This document shows positions 20,901 through 32,900 of a DNA stretch of 64,000 nucleotides, in pieces. The notes under the pieces were generated by a model that saw only the letters and a program-made list of their open reading frames with translations, searched no databases and had not been told where the DNA came from. Each line of letters starts with the position of its first letter. The stretch's first letter is position 1. The DNA is from Eublepharis macularius (Eukaryota > Chordata > Lepidosauria > Squamata > Eublepharidae), in the NCBI RefSeq assembly GCF_028583425.1, contig NC_072795.1, positions 10,377,001-10,441,000 on the forward strand, in the 5' to 3' direction. A program made the translations under genes and the position numbers.

Positions 20901-23900
20901 TTGCCACACTCAGAGCAGTGAAAGAAGTTAGTGTTATTATTTTCCCCGCAATGCAGCTGGGGAGCTGTAGCTGAGAGGAGTGGCTTATCTAAGTCCACCT
21001 GCAGAGTTCATTACAGTAGTGGGGTTGGAACCAGCAGAGTGCTGATTTGCATCTCAACCACTTAACCACTATGCTACTGCAGCTCTATATGTAGCCATTG
21101 TGTGGTCCACAGCCTATTTTGGGGACATTCTTTTCAAATAGGCGTTAAATCAAAGCCAGAAGCTCCTTTAGAAAAAAGAGTGAGAGTTGATGGAAGGAGG
21201 GTTACCTTTGTTCAACTCAGGCATATTTATGGTGGATTTGAGCTTGAACTTGAAAGTGGGCTACGTTGACACTGGGACATGTCTAGCGTAGATGTTTCTT
21301 ACTATCCACACACGGTTAGAGTTTATACATGGTAACAGTTTATACTTGTGTATCAACACCTTCAGGAAGTTGGTTTTGGTTGACAGCCAGAAATACCTGG
21401 CACTCAGGGCATACAATCTAAAGAGCACACTTTGAATCTTCTCATCCTGAAAGCAATGAGATTATTTCGACATGATGTTTCAGAAATCTATACATATTCT
21501 TTCAAAAATCATGTACAACAAACAGAAAACTTAAGAATAGAGCAATAATCTAAGACACAATTTACTCCACTGTAGTGCAGCATTCTCAAGGTTAATCAAT
21601 CTGCAACAGATAGGTTTAGAGGGTAGCCACGTTTGTCTGTATTCAAACTTGATATAAGAATCAAGTAATTCAGCAGCTACTATCTTGCCATCTTTCTCCA
21701 GTTGAAAGCTGTGTACATTGTCCTTTGTTGGAGGTGGTTTGCCTCAAGCCTTGGAGGGACATATGTCAAGTGGGCTATGCACACCCGGAGATTCACCATC
21801 CACCACAAGAATCCCGCTAAAGGACTCTCTTAAGGCAAAGGGTAGGGCTTACTTAGTAGAACTGACTTGCTGTGTAGGTAATTGAATGTGGCCACTGTTT
21901 ACAGGTGCACCAGCCTCACCTTTCACCAAGCAGAGTGGTGGATCAACAGAAACCACAATGCAGAACATTGCATTTGGTTACCATTGAGCAAGCAATTTTA
22001 GAACCCCTGTTTGTTGAGAAACCTTCCAAGGTGGCTTTTATTAATACTCAGCCATCTTTTGGTGCTGTGCAGTGTCTTCCAAGGAGGAAGGAAAGGACTT
22101 TTTTGTCCAGCCTACACCTACCTGTAGTTTGGGAAGGGAGCAGAGCATATGCTAATAGACAAGGGAGGGAGGCTTGGGGCTGAGATACTTCCCAACACCA
22201 CTGCCTATTCATATGTTCAGAAAAGAGGTCAAGTCTCTGTTTCCCCCTTACAGCTGTAACATTTGCAATGCTCTACTGCCATGAAAAGAGGCTAAAAGAG
22301 AGTGGTCATCACTCAATAGAAAAGGGCATGCTTTGCATGCAGAAATGCCCACATTCAATTCTTGCTTTCATTACATAAGTATCTCAGGACTGGATTTCTG
22401 CTTCAGACTTTGCACCACCAGGCAAAGCATCAAACAGTCAGAGCAAGCACTACATTTGGGGTTGTTAACTCCAGGTTGGGAAATTCCTGAAGATTTGAGG
22501 GATGGAAGCTGGGGAGGGCGGGGTTTGGGAAGGTAAGGGACCTCAGCAAGGTATAATGCCATAGACCCCACCCTCCAAAGCTGCCAATGTCTCTAGGAGA
22601 ACTGATCTCTGAAGTCTGGAGATCCATTGGAATTCTGAAAGATCTCCAAGCCCCACCTGGAGGTTGGAAACACTAACTGCAGGACCAATTTTCTTGCTGA
22701 ATAGAAGAGTTCTTGAAAGTTATGCAAAAGAAAAGGCAGGCGAGGGGGAAGATGAAATAAGTTCCTCATTATATCCAATCTATATTTAATAGTATTTTAC
22801 CTTTCATCTGTTTCCTCAACAAAATCCTATGGAAAGATTGTCTATTCAATATAAGGTTCTGGTAATGTGATTTGTAAGAACATTCTACCCAACGAGCAAA
22901 TATTCTTGAGTTTAGTCCTTCAGACAACCCTATAAACAACTATCGACCACAAATTAGTTCAGAAGTTTGCATGTACCTGCTCCGAATGGAAGAAATGCTT
23001 CTCTTTCTACAAAATTTCCGTCCTTGTCCAAAAAATGGTTTGGGTTGAATGCCTCAGGTGTCTCCCATTCTTTAGGATCAAGAAGAACAGAGCGTAGGTC
23101 TGGGTAAATCATGGTCCCCTGCAAGGAGGAAACTGTTGAGTCAGGATGTACATAGACCAGGACATTATATTTTTCACAGTCACTATCTTAATTGAGAAGA
23201 GTCCAGTAGCACCTTCAAGACTAACCAACTTTACTGTAGCATAAGCTTTTGAGAATCACAGTTCTCTTCTTCAGATGCCTCTGAAGAAGAGAACTGTGAT
23301 TCTCAAAAGCTTATGCTACAGTAAAGTTGGTTAGTCTTAAAGGTGCTACTGGACTCTTTTCTATTTTGCTACTACAGACTAACACGGCTAACTCCTCTCA
23401 ATCTACTATCTTAATTCTAATCTTTGCCAACCAGTGCTAGAAAGTGACTGGCATCTAGAAGAAGACTGGGGGACAGGGACATGGTTGATGCCATTGCAAC
23501 AACTGAAGCAATTAAAGGGCTCCTTCAGGACAGAACCACGAGAAGATAAAGGCAAAATCCTATCAAGGGGACAAAACAATATAACCCTTATTAAATATAT
23601 ACTTTTGTTTATTTTTATGACTTCTTTTTATATATACTTTAAAGTGCAAAGTGCCCAAAGTGCTCAGTGAATATAATAAATATGGTCAATACAAAAGTAA
23701 CATATCCTGAATAAATAACACCCAAGACTCACAATTTAAAATCCTAGGAAAGGTTAAGTATGTATATATATATCATGTATCATATTATGTACACCACTGG
23801 TGTATATATTGCAGTTAATGTTCAATTCAATAGGTGGAAACAGTTTCAAAGTAGTCTTATCTTCAATATGAATTGATAAAGCTGCTCCTTCTTTCTTTTA

Positions 23901-26900
23901 CAGCCACATGGAGCCAGGATACATTAGAAGCAAGAATACTCTCACTATCTCCAAGATGTAGTTGGGCGGAGCCTAACGGGCATTGCCAGATTTTTAAAAT
24001 CCCGTTTCGTCTACAAACTTTATCAAAGGCTCAAAATTATCACATCATATAATACAGCATATTGCCAAACGATTTACATCACCCAGTTGGTGTGTTAGTG
24101 ACGGAGTAATATTATTCAAATCCCTGCAGCATCCTTTGCAACCAGAGGTGTACAAAATACGATACATGATATATATACCTACTTACCCTTCCCTAGGATT
24201 TTAAATTGTGAGTCTTGGGCATTATTTATTCAGGACATGTTACTTTTGTATTGAGCATATTTATTATATTCTCTGAGCACTTTGGGCACTTTGCACTTTA
24301 AAAAGAAGTCATAAAAATAAACAAACGTATATATTTAATAAGGGTTATATTGTTTTGTCCCTTTGGTAGGTTTTTGCCTTTTCTTCTCATGCCATTGCAC
24401 TGACATCATGAAATCATTTCTGGGTTGAACCTGTAAGTAGTTATGCCACTCTGGGATTCAGTGGAAATTCTATGATTTAACCATTGGGCTTTTGATGAAG
24501 TTATATGACATCAGTTCTGGGTTCACTGCAGAACTGATGTCACACCATCAATTTGACAGTGGTTTTCTCCTTATTTTTATCCCTGCTGGTGTACTGAGTA
24601 GGAATGTACAATTCGGGTTTGGTATTCCTTTAAAAATACCGAATTTTACCTGATTCGGTAAAATTCAGAAATGCCAAACTCAGAAGGGAATACTGAATCA
24701 GGTTTGGTATTCCTGAATTTAAATTTGGTCAACTTCGGTAGTGGCAATTGGGCTGTTCCTTTGCCAAAGAACAGCAAAGAAACACTGTTTCTCACCTTTT
24801 ATTCCCAGATGCAAGGGGGGAAGGGTGAGTGAGTTAGGCAGAGGCTGAAGGGGGAAGGAGAAGGGGGGAGTGAGTAGCCAATCTTTGCAGGAGCTCTCCT
24901 TCTCTGGCCAATGGGATTCTCTAGAAGGAGAGTACCTTTTTAAAAACTGCTCTGCAAGGAGTTAAACAGGAAGGCTTGCCTCAAGATAGTCTCCATTTTG
25001 TGTGGTGTGCTTTGGTTGTCTGGAGTGATATGCTGCTAGGTGTGGACACTCTCTTTCTCTGGTCTGGCCTGGGCCTGGCCTGCTTGAGACTCAACATGGA
25101 CTGGGTCCTGCTGCCCAGTGGATTCCTGCTGCTGCCTGCTGAGATCTGCACCTGGAGGACTTCTTCCGCTGCTATACCTGGAGGACTTCTGCTCCTGAAG
25201 GACTTCTGCTGGTTTGAGAGTCATAGGCTGCTTCCACACACGTTGGGTAATCCACTTTCAATACTCTTTAGTGAACATTTGGAACTGCTTTTCCATGTGT
25301 GGAACAAAAGAATCCACTTCCAAAGGATTGCTAAAGTGCATTGAAAGTGCATTATTCACCGTGTGTGGAAATGGCCATAGACTCATTGGTTGTTGTTTTT
25401 TTCTGACTTTGTGGGGAGTGATTGGCCTGGTGTCTGGTTAGGATAGGGGTGAGGGGAGGGCAATTTTTTTTTTCAGTTTGAATTTTTAAAGTTGGGGTTA
25501 TTTTGCTGTATGTGGGGTGCAGTTTGGTTTGGCTTTTCTCTGTGGGGTTTCTTTGGTTTGGCTTTGACTAATTATCATCAGTGATCTTTCTTCTTTTATT
25601 CTGGGACAGGGGATTCTTTTGTTTTATCATATTGTTGGGGTGCTTTGTTTGCTCTTTTACAGTTCCTTCCTGCTAATTAGATTTACTTGTTTTTCTAGGG
25701 TGCTCTGAGATTTCCCCTCTGGTGGGTGTTTTCCTTGCCCTCTCTTGGAGCCAAATCAACAAGGAAAATCCCCACTGTAACTTGCTAACTATTAAGAATT
25801 CAAAATGAAATGATATACACATTTACATAATTGGAATAAATATTCTAGTGTACAAACAAAGATTCTGGGACAAATGTCATAATATACACATTACAGCTGA
25901 CATTAGCAAACATTTGTAGAGAAATATCAAAAAAACTTAGTATCAGTTACAGGTGACATGAAATACCAATATGTTCAATAAAGTGACAAAGTGCAAGCAT
26001 AAATTAATATACAAACAGATCCAGAGGAGTTAGCCATGTTGGTCTGTAGTAGCAAAATAGTAAAGAGTCCAGTAGCACCTTTAAGACTATCCAACTTAAC
26101 TGTAGCATAAGCTTTTGAGAACCACAGTTCTCTTCGTCAGATGCAGAGAATCTCATTCACAAACTGAATGCACATTAATCAAGATGAAAGTTCACAAAAT
26201 GATGTTAGGTTGTATAAATCTCAGATAGGTCTAATAAAGTGTGTATGTGCTGTAATCTTTCAGTGCTGTTAATTCCTGTTCTCTTTTTTTTTTCTTTATG
26301 CAGGGGAGAAGATGTCCACACAGCTCTGCTTGATGATTGGCTCTGCTTGGTTTGGCTATTTACTGGAACTTTCTGTTGTGGTGGGCTCCCATGGAGCAAG
26401 GCCAGGCACAATGACTTTCAGGGTGGGGTGGGATGACCAGCGTCAGGTAGGGCCACATGGGAGACAGCTGAGCCAGTTACTACAAGGCTTTACTCCACGC
26501 CAAGGTTCTCAACAAGGCACATATGGTGGAAAATATCACTGTCCTCATTGAGAGGGAGTTTCTGGATTGGGTAGGTGAGGGAAGCCTCAGCACAGGATAT
26601 ATGGTGACTGAAGGCAGCGCAAACATGAAGGTAGCAGCAGCATGAGCAGGCCTCAAGCACGTTTACTGTGAGGCCCACAAACTTCACCTTGTGGTGAAGA
26701 ACACATGTGGTCTGGGTTCTGATGAGCCTGCAGAGGACCTCGTAACTCGTGAGTTCGAGGGTCTCCTAAGGAAATGCTGGTGACTCATGAGTCACTTCTC
26801 GTGCAGCATGAAAGCAGCTCACCAACTGCACCAGAAGCAGGCTGAGATAGGAATGCTGGAGCATTGCCTGACCTCTGATGTTACTTGCTGGAACTCCACC

Positions 26901-29900
26901 CATGACATGCTTGAGCATTTGGTGGAGCAGCAGGCTGCCCTGATGTTGTGGCTCTTGGAGAGCAACATTTAGAGGGAGAAAGGTGAGTTCAGTCCAGAGG
27001 GTTGGCTCACCATCTCATAGACAATGGAGGTCCCAAGGTCCTTCAAAAAATTCACTGTTACGGACTCATCTGGCACTCTGAGTCTGTTAATTCCTCTGGT
27101 GCAAACCCTTTAGAGTGCTATGATCTCCTTCCTAGACCCAGATGCAGGACATGCACTTTGTTCCAGGAATGTGTGTGCTCATGAGAAGGTGTCAGCCTCT
27201 CACCAAGAAGGAGTTGTACATGTTGGCAACCATGTGTGACCCATGCCTCAAGGGTGCTTCTGCCAAGCAGTCTGGGAACATCACCAGTGAAAGAGATGCC
27301 CTCTCTTTGCAAGTGCAGCATAGGAAGTGCAAGGCTGACTTCCTGCCAGCACAGCATGCAGGGAAGGGGCCAAGTTCTGCTGGTACCCCCTTGGTCCCTT
27401 CTCAGCCGGCTCTCCCCATGGCCAGCACTGGAATGTCCATGGAGGTGGAGATACTCTGATGTGCCCTTGATCCCTCTGGGAACGTGAGATGCATGATCCA
27501 GGATTCGATGGACGCAATAGTCACGGATTGCCTTTCAGAGACTTCTGACTTGTTTTCCACTAATCTGCTAGTTGCTTTCTATGAATTCACTACTTGGCCA
27601 TGAAAAAGGTAGCCTGGATGGACCTCTCTTTCAAGACTCCGAAGCTCTGCTCATGCCCTCCAACAACCAGGGAGAACAAGCAAGTATTTCTCATTCAGGC
27701 AACATTCTCAGCTTGCATCACACTAGCTTGCTCCCCTAGAGAGTTGAGCAGTTGTTTTTCCTGCGTAGTTGTTTTTCCTGAAGATCAACATGCTGCTCTT
27801 CAATTTCCTAACTTTGGACTTCCAGAGTGAATGAGGTAATCCCACCTTGTGGCCTGCATCCTCTTGGAGTCTGTGAAGTGCAGAAAAATGCCCTTATCAA
27901 GACTTAAAAGTTAGGTAGAAAACCAAAAGGAGAAGGACCAGGGCTCATTTCGAGGGGGAACATGCCGGAACACAGTTCCAGAATTTCCCCAAAGAGGTCA
28001 CATGTCAGGTGGCTCCGCCCACTGGATCGGGGGCCGGATCGGGCCTCTGACAGGTGGTGGATCCCTCTCCCACTCAGCAGCGGCCCTATCCTGACCATTT
28101 TGGGCCCCCTTTCAGCCATTTTCAGCCCCTTTTTGAGATTTTGGGCCCAATTTCGGCTCTGAATGGCCAGGATTGTGTTCAAAACAGCCAGGATAGGTGA
28201 TACCGGGGGTGTGGCATATGCAAATCAGTTACGCTAATGACACACTTCCAGCGATGTGAAGGGGTGTGGCATATGCTAATGAGTTATGCTAATGAGTTAT
28301 GCTAATGAGTTCCTCCAGCTCTTTTCCTACGAAATGACCCCTGAGAAGGACAGTTGATTCAGTTGGCACAACAAATGCACACTGCAATTTGGACCCTACT
28401 ACACACACATACCGTAAAAAAATTCTGCAAATTATTGAGAAAAGAGGCTTGAGAAATGTTCTCTTGCCACTGGGATGAGAAGAGTCGGAGAGAGAGATGT
28501 TAGGAAAAGCAGAATGACAGCATGTGTCACAGAAGAAAACCCACAGAAACAGCCAAATGAAGCAACAGAATGAAGTTTGTGTAATACAATGTATATAATG
28601 TGTTGTTCTAACGTTAACTTTCCTCATTGCAGGGGTAGGAGGGGGCAATGGTGAAGACTGCTGCAGAGAGAGGATTACTTGGAGTTCGCAAATACTTCAC
28701 TGTCATTGACATTGTAAATCATTCTGAGGGCCAAGCTACAAGTGACGCATGACACTTGAACGGCAAGTGCATTTCTCCCTGTTCACTTGCGCTCCACGCA
28801 ATCCACTTGTCATTCAAGTGTCATTCGTCACTTGTAGCTTGGCCCTGAGTGTGGCATTAAATTGTCCTGAACAGTGGTATATAAGCACTGGGGTGTTGTT
28901 GTTGCTGCTATTATTGTTGTTGTTGTTTTTGTTAAACAGATACAGCTTGCAAAATGAAAACAATATGTCCATTTGGGAGGCACAATTGAGGAGACACTAG
29001 AGCAGTTATATGTTATTCTGGAGAATTGGTTGGCCACAGTAAACTAAATAGAAAAAAGTCCAGTAGCACCTTTAAGACTAACCAACTTTACTGTAGCATA
29101 AGCTTTCAAGAACCACAGTTCTCTTCGTCAGATACATCTAACAGTAAACTAAAAACACATTATAGCCTGTTCTTCTTCTGAATTTTGCTCTTAAGTCTGA
29201 GAGGCAACTTGTGCTCAGTTGGGAAACCAAAATGTCTACATGAGAGGAGAGCTTTCCCAAGTGCTACCACTGTTTTAGTATTACAGCATTTATGCTGGAA
29301 AAGCTTCTTAAGAAACAAATGCAATATACATGAACACTTTGGGTACTAATGGTTGTCCAATACTTGGATAAAGCTTTGAGAATTACCACTGTGAGGACTT
29401 CCGGTTTGGGATTCATGGAGGTCTAACGCAGCTCCATTCGCGGAGCTGACCGGACTGCCGTTTTAACCGGCCGGAGGGGTGAAAATAGCCCGCGGCCGAC
29501 TGCTCTCAGGCGGGGAGCAGGCAAGAACGCTCAAGACCCTAGGGTGAGCTAGATCTCGGACGAGGGGGGGCTCTACCCAACGAGTCTTCCCCCCGATCCT
29601 TGAGGTCCCACCTTGCGACGGGTCGGCTATAATCTCTGCGGCAGTTTTGGGGCCAATTCGGCTGGCATAAGACCTACATGCCCAAGCTTCGATTGGGGAA
29701 GGAAGCTGAGAGGAGGATTTAAGATCGAAACAGCGATTACAACCCGTGAAAGGTGAAGAGAAGGTAAAGATCGCTATCTTTTGAAACGGGACAGATTGAC
29801 TAAAACGGAGAGGAAAGAAAGTAGATTTTTAAACTGCAACAGACTAGTGAAAAAGAGGTGAAGACTCGGCAGGAGTTGTATTTTAAAAAAGACTAAGTTT

Positions 29901-32900
29901 AAAGAAGTTATTACAGAAATCGGACTATTGTTTTGAATACCTGTGGTTTTGGAGCTGTGGGAAAAAGACACCATCGCGAGACCTGCTGTGGGAAGACGGG
30001 AGACAGGAAGTGCGTAACAACAATAGAGTGGCTGGAGAGAAGCGGCCTTTGCCGAAGGACAGGAAGTAGGGAATCGCCATTTTTGAAAGGGGAAGGGTCG
30101 CGGCTTCAGCGGAAGAGGAAGTAGGCCATTTTGGATTACAACAATATAGAGAAACCATAGAGAAAAGACGCCCGACATTTTGGACACTTTAAAATTTAAT
30201 TTTGGCAAAGACCGGGACATTTGAAAAAAGAAAAACGCTTAATCATACGCCACGGAGTTAAGGAAGAGAGCAGATTCGTGGGAGCGAGCTAAAGCAAGCC
30301 CCACGATGTCGAAAAAAGAGTGGCAATCGGCAATAGAAAATCTGGATAAAAATCTGGACAAAAAACTTGTAGACATGATTAAAGAACTTAAGGACACGAA
30401 ATTGGAGCTTATTAAGGAGGTTAAAGAGGTTACACAGACAGTAAAGTCGGAGCTGTCAGAAGTGAAAAAAGGTATGGAAACGATTAGTAGTGAATTACAA
30501 GGAACGCAGCAGAGAGTTAAAACAGTAGAAGACGCGATGGAGAATTTAATAGACACGCAACAAATGGAGATGAGACTGGTGAAGGGGAGGATATCAGTTG
30601 CAGAAACTAAACACATGGAGAAGCAGCTTCGTTTTCGTGGTCTGCCAGAAGTGGAAGGGAAGTCAGCGCAAGAACAGATGACTGAGGTGTTGGCTGAATA
30701 CCTGGGGAAGGAGGAGGAGGGAGTTGTGGCTATCCTAGATGTGGCGTACCGTGTGAACTCGAGAATTGCAGCCCAGAGGAAACTACCAAGGGATGTGATT
30801 GTGCAGTTTACAACTAGAAACATGAAAGAGAGGATTGTGACAAAACAGTTTCAAGATCCATTGGAGATTGATGGCAAGACGATCATTATAATGAAGGAAC
30901 TGCCCAGATCAGTGTTATTGGACCGGAAAAAATATAAAGTGCTAATTCAGACTCTGAAGGACATGAATATCAGGTATAGATGGGAGCTACCGGAAGGAGT
31001 GTCCTTTGAGTTTGGAGGGGCAAAAAAACGCATCAGATCTGAGCGGGAGATGGAGCGATTTATTAAGGACAATGAAAAAGACTTACCAACAAAATTATGA
31101 ATATGGAGTGTAAACTATTATCTTGGAATGTAAATGGACTAAACTCACCGAATAAGAGGAAAAATATTTTTCATTGGCTACTAAAACAAAAATGTGATAT
31201 TGTTTGTTTGCAGGAGACCCATATTAGAAAACAGGATGTAAAATATTTAAAATCTGGAAAATTGGGCAAAGAATTTGTAGCGGCCTCCAACAAGAAAAAA
31301 AGAGGAGTGGTGTTGTACATAAAAGAGGAGCTGCAGCCAAAATTTGTTATGAGAGATGTGGAAGCTAGATTTGTAGCAGTGGAATGTATTTGGAATTTAA
31401 AGAGAGTGTTGGTAGTCGGACTTTATGCACCTAATGGTGCAAAGGAAAGCTTCTTTGAGGATTTAAGGAAGCATTTAGACGATCTTGCATATGACCAGAT
31501 AATTCTTGCTGGAGACTTCAATGGAGTGACAGATTTGGAATTAGACAAAAAGACTACAACAGCACAAAAGAAAAGAGGACTATTGCCAAAGCTTTTTTTT
31601 GAGTTGATTCAACAAGAGACTCTCGAAGATGTATGGAGGAGAGAATATCCTAAAACCAGACAGTTTACTTTTTATTCTGCAAGGCATCTTACATTATCAA
31701 GAATTGACATGATCTGGGCCTCAAAAGACTTAGCGTTATGGACTAAGGAGGTAGAAATAATGCCGATGGTAGGCTCAGATCATAACCCAATTATGTGGAA
31801 ATTTGGAAAAAGGAGAAAAAGGAAAGCCTGGAGAATAAATGAGGACTTGTTACAGGAAAGAGAGAATATGGAAATATTGAGAAGAGAGACAAAGTTTTTC
31901 ATACAATACAACGTGAATAAAGAAGTACCAACCAACAAAGTTTGGGATGCGTATAAGGCGGTTGTAAGGGGCATACTAATGGACTTAAATGGTAGAGCAA
32001 GGAAAAAGAAAGAGGAGAAAAGACAAGAGATTGAGGAGAAAATAAAAGCCAAAGAAGCACAGTTAAAAAAGAGACCAGGAAAAAAGAAAATATACCAGGA
32101 AATCAAAATTCTTCAAGAACAGCTAACAGCAATGAGTAATAAAGAATTGGAGTGGAACCTTAAAAGATTGAACCAAAAAGCCTTTGAGGGTGCTAATAAA
32201 CCTGGGAAATATTTGGCATGGCAATTGAAGAAGAAAAGGGAAAAGAAAATAATAAATAAAATTTGTGAAGAAAATAAAACGTACTTGGAGCAGACTACCA
32301 TTAGTAGAGCCTTTTATAAATTTTATGCTAAGCTGTATAATAAAAAAGAAGTAAACAAAGAATCAATAGCATCATATTTGGAGAAAACCAAACTTCCAGA
32401 AATCTCGGAAGCTTGGAGAAATAAGTTGAACAGTGAAGTAACTGATGAGGAAATAAATAAGGCAATACAATCCGCAAATCTAGGAAAGGCGCCAGGGCCA
32501 GATGGACTTACGGCTAAATTTTATAAGACAATGGCCAATGAACTGGCACCATTCCTAAAAGAGGTGATGAATGGAGTTTTTAGGGATCAAAGGATTCCAG
32601 ATACTTGGAGTGAAGCGAATATATCATTGATCCCAAAAGAGGGCCAAGATCTGACCAACGTGAAAAATTACAGACCTATATCACTACTCAACAATGACTA
32701 TAAAATTTTTGCGAAGATATTGGCGGAGAGATTGAAGGGGTGGCTCTCGGAAGTTATAGAGGAGGAACAAGCAGGCTTTTTGCCAGACAGACAAATAAGA
32801 GACAACTTAAGGACAGTGATCAATGCTATTGAATACTACGACAAGCGTTGTGACAAAGAGGTTGGTTTCTTCTTTGTAGACGCTGAAAAAGCGTTTGACA

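Noticed and set aside
29774..30823. Long minus-strand frames opposite L1
   Set aside because: Shadows of the L1 5' UTR and ORF1.
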